From: Spongilla lacustris
Lineage: Eukaryota > Porifera > Demospongiae > Spongillida > Spongillidae
Assembly: GCA_949361645.1 (NCBI GenBank)
Contig: OX442417.1
Coordinates: 11,469,150-11,533,149, forward strand
Reading direction: 5' to 3'
DNA: 64,000 bases
The notes under the pieces are model-generated. The model was not told the origin of the DNA. It saw only the letters and a program-made list of their open reading frames with translations, and did not search any database. This document shows positions 40,601 to 55,600 of the stretch, one piece after another; within the stretch, counting starts at the first letter, position 1; every line of letters begins with the position of its first letter. The translations under genes and the position numbers were made by a program.

Positions 40601-43600
40601 TCCGCTCAACCAGTGACGCTCAAACATTCACTACGCCACCTAGAAAACATAGTGCACTGTACGATCACAGTGATGAAAGGCATAGCTAGCGGTAGTAAGA
40701 AGAGCAATTTTTTGTGTGCAAAAAATCATTTTTAAATGCACAACTAGAAGGAATGTACATGTAGATAGGACAATGGCTCAAAATAGTTTATCCAACAAGT
40801 ATAACAGTCAGACAACACAGTGAATGCATAAAAGTGGACATAGCACATGCCTGCTACGGGGAAAAAGCGCTTCTTTCTGCCTTGGTCGACCCGAATCCAC
40901 CCCTTTTGACAGGTTCGGAAGTGTGATTCGCACTTGCTCGCATAGTCCGCGGGCATTGAATGGGCATTGAATGGGGCACGTGATGAGTTTCCAATCCCTC
41001 TATATATTATCTCTGGTTTGACCACTTCCAAGTACATGTACATGTACCATGTGTGTAGTGTTTGTTGTCTTTAACATTTGCATTTATGAAAGTCATTTGT
41101 AATTTTTCTGCACCTTTGGTGTGAAAACGTACGGTGTGATAGCATACAGGTATACCATCAAGTTACATGTACATCTTAGTGATACACAATAAGCGTACAT
41201 GTATATCTACTCAACACAGCAACAGTGAGAACTTCAAATACATATGTACATGTAGTGTTTCTGTTTTAAGGTGCCATATCCAGGGTATGTTTATTATAAG
41301 TTAGTTCTGACCGTCTATCTATTCCTGAATCAGTGTACATTGTATTATCGTTTGTACTATTGACTGATTATTACACTTGCTTATGACAACAGGTGCCACT
41401 TTGGTTTGAGTTAGTGCCGTTTGATGAGGTCAAAGGTCAGCTTAATGCCCTGGTTCAGGAGTGGATGCACGTGGCTGCTTACCAGAAGACGCTCCCTTTC
41501 AAGCCCGAGTCCTCAGGCTCCCAGGTGGATAGTGGTGAGTCCTCACCTCCCGTACCTGTCATGATTGTTGGGCGGACATTTTGTTTGAGAGACTTACATG
41601 TACATGTACATGTACGTGTACCCTCATGTACATGTAATGCCAATCTTGGTTACTTTCTAAATTGTAAAATCGTTGTATACTATTGTGTACTTGTGCAGTA
41701 TGCATCAATAAAAAAAAAGTTGGCACAATGTGTTACGATCATGTTTCGATTGTAACGACACCGTCGTAATACTAGCATAGTATGTTATAATTTACATCAG
41801 TAATCAAGTACACTGTACATGTGTAGTTACATGTACATGTAACTAATGTGTCACGGTTTTGCAGTTTGTAGCAATATGCGTTTACAGTACAGCTGTACAT
41901 GTAGTTGCTTTAGGAATTTTGTTTTATTCCTTTATTGCCTCAAATTATTTTAGGCAATTGTACATTGTGAAAGAAAGATCACTTACATGTATGTGTGCAC
42001 GTTGTAGTGTGAAAGCTTACAGTACATGTACATTTACGTGCCTTAATTGCCTTTTATAGTACATGTATGTTCATTAATTGATCATCCATGCTTGGCGTAA
42101 CGTGCAGTTGCACCCTTATTACTGTCTAGCATTCACAAGAATACAGAAACGTCTCCTGAAGTGTTCCAAGCCTGCCTTGGCCCCACCTCCTCTGCAAATC
42201 ATTCCTGCTCCCTTTGTCACTGTTCCTGACGACGTTCTGACTTCACGGGATGCATTCCTATCTGTGCTCTCGACTGACCTGCACTTCATTGTGTCCAATG
42301 CCAGGTAAGGAGCCTGTGGGATTGAGGAACTTGCTGTGGAAGTTTGCAATAAATTATCTACAGCAAGCATACATGTACATGTACGTGTACGCTCGATATT
42401 AAAGGACAATGCTTGACATTAGAGAACTTACAGTGTATTGTACACATGCACATGTGTACATGTAAGTTAACAAATGGGCCAGAAAAAAAAAGTCTCAACA
42501 ATAATCACATTGGTTGGATGTACATGTACATGTGCATGCATGTGCATGTATTTGTACATCTGTGTACTGAGAAATTTATAATGACATAAATAAACTCTTT
42601 CATGCCAAATGGCAATCGTGATTGCCACACACTTGTACAGTGCAGCTGAAGCACTTCTTGTCCCAATTTGCACTGCATCCTCATACATGTAGGAAGCAAT
42701 CATCGGCTGCCTCAATGCTGGGCACAAGTTTATACGAATGACAATAAATATTTATTTAATAAGGGGAATGATAAGATTGCAGAATTGATCAGACGTAATG
42801 TTGAACATGGCCAGTCATTTATATAAATTGGTCGGACAATGATAAGTAACATGTATTTGATGCAATACAATACAATATGATTCAACAAATTATGTAAGCA
42901 ACTTAAGCAACTAAGCATTCCAAAAATCAGTGTTACATGCCTGTACCATCACACATAATCCGGAAATTTTTTTAGCCTTGCCCCATCCTGCTAAGCAGTT
43001 GCCAGAGCAATAAGGTAACTTTTATTCTTGTACCCTGAGCCAAGATCTACCCCATGCATGCATGTTTTTCTTGCAATTCACATAATGGGCTCATTTTTGT
43101 GTATGCCGTGTGTTCTTTGCAGAGCATGTGAGCTCTGAGGCTGCATTCACTGTACGAAGCGCTCTTGCAGTTAGTGACATTAGAGTATTGACTCTTTTTA
43201 AAGAACTGCATTGATCCTGTAATAAAAGCTGTGTTGTAGGATTTGTTCTGTTGGCGAGGAGCTTTGCCAAAAGGCCCACAATGATGCCTGATGTGTTCTG
43301 TAGAGAGGGTTTGAGAGCCAGGGCATTCATACCCATCTCACCTGGTAGGCCCCAACCGTCTCCTTGGGGGTAACCAAATTGGCAGCTTCCTCCCCAGGGG
43401 CTTGAGCAGTGGAAGGAACAGTTGTTGGGGGGGGGGGGGGGGGGGGGGGTTGGGGACAGGACTCAATCCCTCACCAGAAATTTCCTCAGCATCTGCCTTA
43501 GCAGGTGGAGGAGTCTCTGTGAGGAAAGTACATGTAGTTGAAGCAGTGCTAGTGTTAGGAATTTTGTTACCTTTCACTATCACCACATCATCTTTCGGAC

Positions 43601-46600
43601 CAGATTGGGTTCAACTTCAAAGCAGATGTTGCGAGCACTGCTGTTGTTCAGAGGCCCCTTGAGTCGATGGAATTGACCCTTTCTTGGTCAGATCTTTCCC
43701 CAGAGCTTCCTTGGGGATGACTGGGGTAATACTAAGAGACGGGACTCCTCCCACTGGTTTTGGTGGTAAGGCACCCTTTTCTCTTGGCTTTTGTTTCAGA
43801 AATTCATCGTCAGTGTCCTTCCAAGGGAAATAATAGGATTGGAAGTAAGGTTACTTTCAGCAATCCTCTCACCAAGGTCTGGGTTCAGATTGGCTTGTAA
43901 GGGGGCAATTTTACATGAAGGCTGCTGCCCCTTGCCTGCTCTGCTCCCACTGTGCAGCCAAACCACATATTGATACATGTACCAGTGCACAGAACGCTAG
44001 CATGGTGTCATCTTGTTCAAATAGTTTCTGTGTCGCCTTTTCAAATTTCCTAACAGCATCCATATCTCCTCAGGATGCTTTTTATCTGGGGAAAAATCAT
44101 CCTGAAAAATAGGTCTTCCAAACAAGCATGTTTTTTGCACTGTACAGTGTGTACATGTAATTACATAAGATATTATGTTGTACATGTGTATTTTACACAG
44201 GTCCTTTATAACCAACGCCAACCTCCTCGCATCCTTGGACAACGAGTACATCACTGCAGTGCCGGAGCTGTATTCCAACCCCACCAGGCAATTCCATGTA
44301 CAGGTTGCTTGCCATCGGGCACAGCAGCGAGGCCACATTTGCATCGGGCCTGCCACTCTGATATTTAGGGTTAGTCAATATTGTTACAGAATTTTCTCTT
44401 TTCTTCTCTTTTGCTCACTTCCTTTTGACCCTCCTCTCTCCTCTGCACTTCTTCCTTCATATTGCACACTTCTTTTTTCTCCTTTTTCCATTACAGGTGT
44501 AACTTATACAGTGTGCATGTACCTCCCCTCTCTTGTCTTTCCTTTCTACCATTCTCCTCTTTCACTCAAATCTTTACACCATCCTCTCTTCCTATCTCTT
44601 ACTCCTCTCCTGCTTTGTGTTCCCCTACCCATAATGTCTCCATCTGTCATTGTACATGTACATTGTATATTTAGGTATACATTTTTACACCCGTTGTATT
44701 TCACTGTAGACGTGTGCCAAATGTGTACATTCATATAGTTCCATCATATGACTATTCTGTTGTGCATGTACATGCAGCACATGCTAAGATGTTTTGATCG
44801 CATTCTGTTTTAATGTACTAGTACCTTTTTGTATATACATAGGTGCATGTACCGTAGAGTACTCCACCCCCACCAAAAAAGGGCTCGTATTTAAATGAGC
44901 GTATCGAAGTAATCTCAAGTGCTGCTGCACACCGTTCTTCAAAATCTTTGTTAGAGCACCATTTCTTTCCAGAAATATTGAAACAGGTATGCACTAGCAT
45001 TAGTGATTACGACAACATGCTCGTTTAAACATGAGCCATTTTTTGTGGGGGCGGAGCACTCTACGGTACACACATGTGTATGTATTTACATGTACCTTTG
45101 CCTGTTGGGCAGGTTGAAGAGATGGCACTGCACCCGAAGTGGGACCACAGGCTAAGAATGAACAGGGGACAGTACGACCAGACGTTGGTAGCCATGACTA
45201 CGCCCGTGGCATATGATATGTGCATGGCAGTGATGAGGATGGAGCACAATGTGGCGTACGTGTTAGGGAGTTTATATTTTGTGCTCTACATGCACACATA
45301 CAGGTGTACTCCTTAATTAATGTCTATTGTCCTGAATGTCCACCCGGGGGTACAATTGTATACCCGGGTGGACAGCAAAAAAAGGTTATTGCCGTTCGGT
45401 CACGGAAGGGACCTAGTGGCATTTAACGGTACTGGCTTATAGTACAAGTCTTTTCAGGATTGGGCCGAGATAAGCAAGGCTTAAATCCTTTTGGTACATG
45501 TAGAACAAGCCGTGCTAGCGGACCTATCAATTACGCTCCGTGTGGATTGGTCGGAGCGTAGTGGATAGGTCCGCTAGCACGGGTCATTTTACGAGAACCA
45601 AAAGGATTTAAGCCAATGCTTACATGTATCTCGGCCTGATCCTGAAAAAGACCTGTTATGTATGCCAGTACCGTTAAATGCTGCCAGGTCACCTCCGAGA
45701 CCAAACGACAAAAACCTTTTTTGCTGTCCACCCGGGTGACCAATTGTACCCCAGGGTGGACATTCAGGACAATAGACATTAATGTACATGTACATCGACA
45801 TGTTTAGATGTATGTACATTTGATATACATGTACACGTACATGCACATTTTGTTTTCGTGTCTGCATTGTTATAACGGAACTGATTGGTGACACAACACC
45901 TCAGGTCACAAGTTCGAACTTTTGGGCTTAGGACTATGCGAACATTAATAGTCTAATTGTATGGTCGTTACTTGATATCATGGTGGCTTGTGTAATTGCC
46001 AAAGGAAAACGCAGCGCATTGTGTAAGCAAGGTTCGATTGTACGCTGTAACACGAATGGTGAAAAACTTATCAGAGCACTCGGTTATTGACGAATTGAGT
46101 GGTTTAATTAGCAACCAACATTTGACACTCATGTACATGTACATGTCACTTTGAATTTAATTAACTCATTAGTGCACATTCAAGCTGATTTATGTTTAAA
46201 AAGTTGGTAGATATACATGTATGTGCATGTATATGTAATTGAACCACTACATGTGCATGTACATGTAATTTGTTTGAAAGTTTATAACCAAAATGCCCCA
46301 ATAAGCGGATCTCTACTGTTTGTATAATTATCATGCAACTACATGTACATATGTACATGTACCTACATGTGTATTGATGCAGACCGTCTTGTGTATTATA
46401 AAATGTACCCAGTGCACAAATACAAATGAACCTGCTGCTAGTGGCCTATGCGCACACACAGCACATGCAGATCACTCGTGTGTGCCGTCTTGTTCACATG
46501 TACGTTGCTTGTTAATATAACAGCTCAGGTGCATGTTGTTTGTGTGCCACACATGGAAAAGTACTCGGCTTGCAAGTTCTTACATGTAATTTATACCCTT

Positions 46601-49600
46601 GGGGCAATGCTGTGCACACTTATGCATGTAACTTACATGTACATGTATCGGCGCCGACATGAATGTCATGTGATGCTAGTGCCGCATTTGTGCCATTATG
46701 TGCTGCTATTCCTGCCACAGCCGGCTGGTTCAGTTGGCCCATCAGATGCAAGGTTAGCATATGTCCTATACCGGCATTGCAATATAAAAATAGTAGCAGT
46801 ATGTACATGTACATGTGTCAGTTTCAAAACCTACATGTACACGTACCCTACATGTACATGTACATGTACATGTAGGGTACATGTACATGTGTACATTGCA
46901 CTGATACAAATGTGTTATATGATGCCTCTAACCTATTTGTTAATTGTACGATTTGCTCAGATTAATTGTACAATGTACATATGTACATGCATTTACAGTA
47001 GGGTACCATCCCTCTACCCTATGCTGAAAGAAATGGCTCATGTTTAAATGAGTATATCTCCACAACTAATAACGCTTTCATGTACTCTTTTGAACGCTTC
47101 AAAAAGAAATGGTACTCCAACATGATCTAGAAACGGTGTGAAGCAGCCTTCATGGTTTCATGGTTATTAAAGAGAAGCATATACATGTACATGTATGCTC
47201 ATTTATACTCGAGGTTTTTTTTTCCTTGGAGGGGGCGCTATGTGTCTGCATGTACATGTGTGCCTATATCGATGTGCATGTATGCCTGTAGCTCCATATT
47301 CTTACAGATTTGTGGTTGTTACTTCCATACAGGTAGTTCAGTCAATATGGCCCTGAGGTGTGGAGTGTCAGTATTCTACGAGGTGCTCAAGTACATCAAC
47401 TTGGAAGCACGTCTTTATCCTCCAACTTGCCAGTTTTTTACCACCTGTGTCCAAGTGCTGGGTCAGGTAAACGCTTTGTGTTTGAACCCAATGTATTTTT
47501 GGGATTGCAGCCTGAAGTGTCAAATATTTGAAACGTCATGGTTACATGTACATGTATGTTACGTGTTTGTTGTAGTGGGTCATGCAAAACTGCAGGTGCA
47601 TTGAACTTCTTGAACGAGTGTATGTAAAGAAAGATATTGCAACTCTTGTAGAAGGTTGCTGCTCTGGGTACATACATGTACATGTATATTGCATGTACAT
47701 GTAGTGATGATATTTTTCAGCTCAAGATGTACATGTATTGAAAGCAGCAAATTAGCTAAATAAATGTTACACTTCTCTTTCGTGCATGTACATGTATATT
47801 TATTACATGTATTAAGGTTTTTTTAGGTACAGGTGTACATGTACATGTACATGTAGTTCCTCCAAACTAGTTTATTGAAAAACTATGAAACCGAATATTT
47901 TGTCAGTCATAAAGTGCACACATGTACACCCACCTACACGTTAGCACTCATGTTAAGGCAATGCACATGTATATGTACATGTACCTCAACTCGATCAAGT
48001 ACATGTACATATGTATTGAGTAGTGCAATAAGCACTGTGCTGTGTATCTCACAAGAAGATTCGGATCATTAGATTCTATCAAGTGCAAGTGGGGCAAGTG
48101 ACTCCCATGATTCAATCATGTGACGTGTGTGCGGGTGTAAATCACCTACGTGTACACGTACCTTGTATGTGCTCTGTACTTGAATAAACACATGCTACTC
48201 TCCACCATCAGGAATTCATTCACAATGACCCTGGCGAAATGGTGAACATTCTTCCAACGCTCCAGGCACAGCCAGCCCTTGCCGATCTCCTATCTCCCCT
48301 TTTCCACCCCAACAGGTGTGACCAGAGCTTCTTGTCCATGTATGGCACAATAATTGATGTGGCCAGGAGTGTGGGTATTAGCACAGCATTCTCCTTGCTC
48401 ACCAAGGTACTACATGTGGGGGGTGTTTGAGAACATACTGTGCACACTAATCAAAGTTGTGGTTGACTGAGCTGAGTACAATGTACATGTATGTGCAAAT
48501 TAGCTTAAATTCATAATTCAATGTTGATCACTGGGACCCAAATGCATCCTGGAACTGAGCATTGTACGTATACTTTTACAAGTGTATATGAAACATGGAA
48601 GCAGTGGAATTTATTCTGTATCAAACCAATTTTTAGTTAAATCCCACCTGTCTGACCAAAAATAAATAAATACAGTTGGATAATATTGTTTTTTATCAGT
48701 GCAATGTTAGTTAAATGGATGTACTAAACATAACATTTATGTACACTCAGATGTACACCATACATGTACTACAGTATACATGTACATGTATCTGATCTGT
48801 ACTTCTACAATGTACATGTAATTTGATAGAAATTTTAAAAATGTAAAAATTTGTGTATTTAGGTACATGTAGTTTTATAATAATTAGCCAATCTACTCTA
48901 CTGGTTTAAGGGACATTCTATCCAGTGTCCAGTATATTGTATGAATTTGGCCTGTTCCACAACAGTTTCATATACCGTCATGGGTTGATAGCCACGAGTT
49001 GAGCTTGGCCGAGGGTAATCAGCTTATGGAGTACATTGTGCAAGGGCTTGTGTTCTGCGGCCCTAACCCTTCCTTCAGTGGAAATGGAAAGGACCTTCTG
49101 GTAGAGGTGAGCTGAAGCGCGTGCCCCATACTCACATACCTGTACATTTACATGCTCATGCTATGTTACGATAGACCTACATGTACACATGTACAGTACC
49201 AGTCTGCAGAAAAGTTTCCCATCATAGGACACTATTTCTATGCTAATACGCTAGGCACGTACAGTGCTTAGAGAACAACGTTATTATGCTGCGGTGCGCT
49301 TAGAATATGGTACCATGTACGAGTAATGTACGTGTAGTAGCAGGGCAATACGTAATATGTAAGGTCATGTTCCAATGTACTTCGAGTACACCATTGCATG
49401 TAAATGTAAGATTGTGGGTGCTACAGCTTACATGTATGCACAGTGTATACGTACTTGTACGTATATTTTTCGCACGAAAAAGCAGCCAAATTGTACTACG
49501 TGACCTACATGTACACTGCTTTATGTTTATGTGAACTTTGTTACTACATGTACATGTACGTTACCGTAGCTTTACATGTACATGTACGTTACCGTAGCTA

Positions 49601-52600
49601 CGGTATTACACTACGATGCTATGCTACGTTAATTAAACTGAGCTATGGTACGGAAACATTTCTGACTGGTATTGCATTAAACATATACATCTTCATACAT
49701 GTATTGTGTAACTGGAGATAAGTGTTGAGGGGAGAAGGGTAACGAGTAGATCCACTGTCCAATACTTGAGTTATACATGTAGGAGGTTCTCAATTCTCCA
49801 ATTTATCCATTTGTGCACGTGACATGTGTACGAACAGTGATTTTTTGCTACCATGCATGGGCATCTAACAAATAAAGCATATACGCCTGTACTTGTATTT
49901 TTGCCGATGTCAACCTTATTATTTGTACATCAATTGTAGACCTACCGACAACACTTCAAGATAGTACTGAATCACAACTTTCCACAACAATACAGTGCTG
50001 CACTGCGCCTGCTGATTGACTGTGAGCGTTGTCTGGCTGTGTTGCATTGTATACATACATGTACATCTGTGTAGCATTCCCATATGCAGTCTGAATATTT
50101 GCTACATGTAGCTAATTCTGAGAAGAAAAAAAAATGCAACAAATGCATTGTACATGTATATCTGGAATTGGTAATGAAACGGACTCGGAGAGCAGTAGAA
50201 ATAAGTTTTGAAGAAAAAAAAGTTTGCACTAATTGTAGTCTCGTCCAGACCTGCCAAGGGTACAATAGATGTGTGTCCCTTGTACAGTGGTGCACTGTAC
50301 ATGGACATTAGGATACTTTGGTCCTTAACATATAGTGTTACTGCATTCCAAAAAGGCGCCCTTATAGGCCTAGTAAGCAGTGTCATTTGCATTTGTAGGC
50401 CACAAAACGTGATGTTGCTAGTCTGTGTAACAGTTAGACCCCAGAGCTCTCTAAGCTGTTTGCATTTCTGTGATTATCGTGATTGCATACTGTACAGTGT
50501 ACTTGTTTTAAAGAACTAATGAAACAAGTAATATGGGAAAGTCAGTGGTACATGTATATAAGGCAATGGTGGTGTAAAAGAAAGGAAACAAGGGTTCAAT
50601 GATAATAGTTCAATATACTGTATCTTATCATTCAACCCTTGCTTCCTTCCTTTTTACACCACCATTGCCTTCAAATCCACTAACTTTCTCAGAGAGAATG
50701 TTTTTATCATTGTTTGTAATTTAATGTATATTGTCCTGAATGCCAACCCAGCTGTACAATTGAATACCGCAGTGCACAGCAAAACAAGTTTGTGCCATTC
50801 AAGGAATGTATTACATTTATAAAAGTACAAAATGTACTACCACATACGAAGATCAGACTGAAGGCTTAAACCTTTTTGATATAAAACAAGCTGTACTAGT
50901 ATACATGTAGCTATCCACATGTTTTTATTTAAAAAAATTTTTTTTTTTTTTTTTCCATGTGTGATGCATAAAGGCCAGCATACACGAGGTAACTTCCGGG
51001 CAACTTATCGCATGCAACTCGAATGAATATGGGTAAAAATTTTCGTAATTTAGTTTGCATAACTTTAGCCCATATTCATTTTAGTTGCATGCGAAAAGTC
51101 GGCAGGAAGTTGCCTCGTGTATGGCCGGCCTTAATGGATAGCTCTGATGGCATCGCTTGTTTTATGCATATCAAAAGGTTTTTACAGTAGGCCTTATTTA
51201 CCTTGACCCGAATTGTGCAGTGTGGAGGTCCCTTAAACAGTCGAATGGCAAAAGTTTTTTTTTTTTGCTGTACACGTGGGTGTACATGTACATGTAGGCC
51301 TTGGATGACATTCAGGACAATAGACATTAATACGTGTTTGCGTGCAAAGATTATCTGATCTACGTTATGCCATGATGTGTGTTCATGTTTCACTATATAC
51401 ATGTACAATATACCTTGCGTACTAGACACGTGCATGCATACACATTTGCAGGCAAATGGTTTGTACGATGTACAATGTACAATGTGTACCGTTCCATCCT
51501 TTGTCGGTTAGATTGATGTACATGTTTCTGTTGCACGGCCTGTGGACTTGTAGGTGCAGACCAGCACAGCGTAATCCCTAACATATGGGTTGATTTGTGC
51601 AGCTCACTGGAGGCTGCTCCCCAGCAGCAGCAGGGCTGCCGCCTCAGCCTTCAGCAGCTGCACGACACCCTGGAGTTTGTCACCAACCACTACCTGCGGA
51701 GGAGGGTTGGGGAGGGCAAGACGCTCTACAGCATTGTGCACTGGGACTACATCCCTGTGATCACAGAGTTCTTGCAGCGGGTATGCAGCTGCATGCTTGC
51801 CGGATGGAAGGACTCTGTGGAGTCTTCCGCAGTCAAAGCTGACGAAGGTAGGAGCATCGTGCACATGTGGATGTGATGTGCATTGTACCGTTGCATGGAC
51901 GTGTACATGTACATGTACTTATACATGTATGCCCTGTGTGCATTGTATACATGTAGTACACATGCATTTTCCAAGCCACTGTACGTAACGTATAATAGTG
52001 ATTAGTTTTTCTTCCTTTCTAAATTTATATTTTTCAGCCCTGAGTAAATGCTGGGAGGCCATCAGGAACACATTTGAGCCATGGATTACATCTCTGGATG
52101 TGCACAGACAAGACGTGTAAGCCACCGATTAAAGACGTGCTTGTACATGTAACTGTGTACATTATATACATGTACATTGTTCGCTGACATTGATATGTTT
52201 GCACATACATGTACACATGCACGTGTACAATGTATAGTTCAGCCCACGGGTAAGTTGAAAAAAAAAATTGGTCGTTAAAATAAAAGCTTACACAATCCAC
52301 ATGAGTATGATAAACTATAGGGTATGGGTGTATGAGTCAGCAGACAAAGTAGAGCTCTTAGACTTTGGCACGGGGGTGTGCCCTTTAAACATGAGTTGTG
52401 AATAGTCCCTCGTGAGTGCACGAATGCATCATGCACAGCACATGCGAGTACCCACATGAGTGCTGTCTTGTTCACACGCAACTTACATGTACTCACACGT
52501 AAAAACTTTTATATGAGCTGTTTAGATTTTCATATGTGTTTCATTCTCTGTTTGCATTCCTTATACTGCACTGCTTTTAACAACAGTTTGTATCCGTGTA

Positions 52601-55600
52601 CTGAATTGGAGTGCGTGATGATGAATTCTGTGATGGCTCTGTTTTTGAACTGCATTGCTGCACTGCATACGACACTGACAGGTGCAGTGTTTACTTTATT
52701 GTTTTTTTTTCATCTCCAGTGTGTCTATACATGTATGCTCTTTTATGTCACGTTTCTGTTCCTTCAGGTGGAACGATAGTCTTGGCGTATATCTGGCTGT
52801 ACTATTATGACCACTTAGTCATTAACAACGTCCCAGAGTATGTGCTTGTGGTTTACCATACAAATCTTGTGAAATTACCATGGAAATGCTTCGTGCCTGA
52901 CCTATCTGTCCTGGATCAGATGGCTAAGGTGTGCTTCTGCAAATATTCATTCTTTTTTTTTTTTACCTTGTACACTGTAGATGTAGAAATGTTAGTTCGC
53001 TGCTGTTAAGCTGGATTAACTATGTGTTCATTTAAAAAGGTTCAAAGGCATTCAATAAGTCTAATTACAAAATCGGTTGGTAAATGTACATGTATATACA
53101 CTGTACAATGTGATTGAGCCATCAATTTGTTTTGAATGTTGATAAGCGAGTGCCCCAATAAGCGGATTCGAACTCTAATAGGTACAGTAACTACATAGTG
53201 CATACTTGTACGTGTATATAGTATGTACATGTACGTGTACTGCATGGCACATTTTGAACTGTAATTTGCAGCATGAATACCTTGAAGTTTTGTATATCCA
53301 ATGTCGTGATATATTATGGGCATTATTTGTTTCCTGTCAGCTGTTTGATATATCAGATGATATGTTAGATGATATCTAACTTGCAGATGTCTCGCAGGAA
53401 AGGAATGATGATATAGCATGCATTAATGCTATTACTTGGCTCTAGGTGGTAATAATGACATTTTTTTAATTTTCACAGCTAAAGACTGAAGATTTGTTTG
53501 TGTCTTCGTGCTTTGTGTTTCTGGCTAAGATATTCCCTTGTCTGGACTGGAAACATATTGTTTCCACCTACTGGTAAGTCAACCTTACACATGTGGTATC
53601 AGTCTAGTAAATGTACAGTGTTTATTTTATTTTGTCAGCAACTGTCTCATATAATCCCATACATATATTGTAACTGTGTGTACTAGGCTAGTCCTTCATA
53701 ATATTTTGGTTGGGGACTAATACCACATGTGTAAAACCCAAACCAAAATGTTATGAAGGACTAGCCTAACACCACAGTTACAATGTATGTATGGAATTAT
53801 ATGAGACAGTTGCTGACAAAATCAGCCTTCGGTGTATAAAACTATTCTAAAAAAAAAAAAAGCATTTTGATATTATCACTATAACTTCAAATGGTTAAAG
53901 CTATCAACTGTGTTGGTACATGTACATGATTACATTTTGGGGGCCTTGCATTAACTACATTATTATTGCTTGCTCACAACGATCAAAACTTTGACTGGAG
54001 CTTTCAGATTGCTTCAAAATTGGTTCCGTAACACAGAGTATTGATTTGTTCTGTTCGTTGATTTTTGTGTTAGGACGCATTATTAAGATACGCTAGTGAC
54101 CTCCCATACCTTGAATGAGACTTGGTTTGCCCCAAATCATTGATGTAAATCAGAAAGTCACCGTGTACTTTGTACAGCTACATGTAATCTCTGTAGTGGA
54201 TGATATTCATATTAATGAGTTGTATGGACTTGTTCAACCTGCATTTGCTGAGGGCAACAATTCTCTCCAGGTGGATCCCTTTCTATACTTTATCTGCTGG
54301 TTATTGGTGTATGTATGTACATGTGCATTTCCCAACGATCTGAACAGATAAATAGTGACAGGACTTTTTTTATTTTTAACTAAATTTGATACTTGTACCA
54401 TGGACATGCATGTACATGGAGCTCTAGCATGGTGGGTTAGGGGACTTGATACACAAGGCAAAAAAATTAACCTGTAAAGCACCAAGATCGATTTTTACAG
54501 AGAGAAATTTGTGTTGGAATTTAAAAAGCAATGGTGGGTCAATACATATGAAGATCACTTAAAATTGGACGCATAGCTTTAGATTTTGTTGTAACTTCTC
54601 ATATTTTTCAGTCCTCATATGAAAGTAACTTTGGTGAAAAAAAAAGTCAAAAAACTTTCATGGTTTACGAAATACATCGTCATGAATAATTAATGATCTC
54701 CACATTTTTGCCTCTTTGCTGAGCCATTACTTTGCTCTAACAGATCTTGCAGGGTTATATTTGGTATCAAATCGATGCTCTTTTGATGTACAACTATATT
54801 ATCATATGCTTTTATGATAGAGGTTAAAGGGTTAAAAATTATATGTGTTTATCACACGGTTTACAGAATTCAGACCACTTGCAGATTGAAACTCGACATA
54901 TTTTTTTTACATAGTGAAAGCCACACCCTGTTATAATGTTTTTGAAAAATAAAAAGTCTGAGTATCAGTTATCTCTGAGAACCACAAGCGATTGAACATC
55001 AGGACGCCATTTTTTCTTTTTTTTGGCACCTTCAATGTTTACATGGGTCACAAGTGGAGTTATGTAATAATCATCCACACATTTGTAAACTGTGGTTGGC
55101 ATGACTCAGCACATATCAGAGACACTCCTCCTGTAGGTTTTTTTAACCCAATAAGGCATGCGCGGGCTTTAAAAGGTATTTTAAGTAGTCTGGCGTTTCG
55201 TAAAGCAATGGCAAGATTTATAGTCATACGCGTCGTATCGAACCCTCGTATATTCGAGTTGTACGGCTTGTACCAGCTGCAATAATAACAGAACATCATT
55301 CTCTCTGTATTCGAAACGGAGATTTAGCATGCTGCAATTGTCTACGAAAAATGCGTAAGCTCAATCCTGAAATAGCGTTCGTAGTCAATCGTAGATACCT
55401 CTAGCGGTAGTAGCCTTACACAAGCAGTTGTGGGTCCTAGTAGCCCAAGTTCCCAACATCATATCTTCGGTTTGCACAGGAGTGCACGTGCTTAACACAC
55501 TACTGGGAGCTGATTCAAGGATACTAGGGCCTGCACCTTCTTGAGAAGAGCGGCTAGGGCCTGCACTGTGTTGGGAACTTGGGCTACTATATAGGGCCTG

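Noticed and set aside
45880..45925. B-box-like GTTCGAAC suggesting a tRNA or SINE
   Set aside because: No matching A box, no foldable acceptor or anticodon arm, and no terminator at the right distance.
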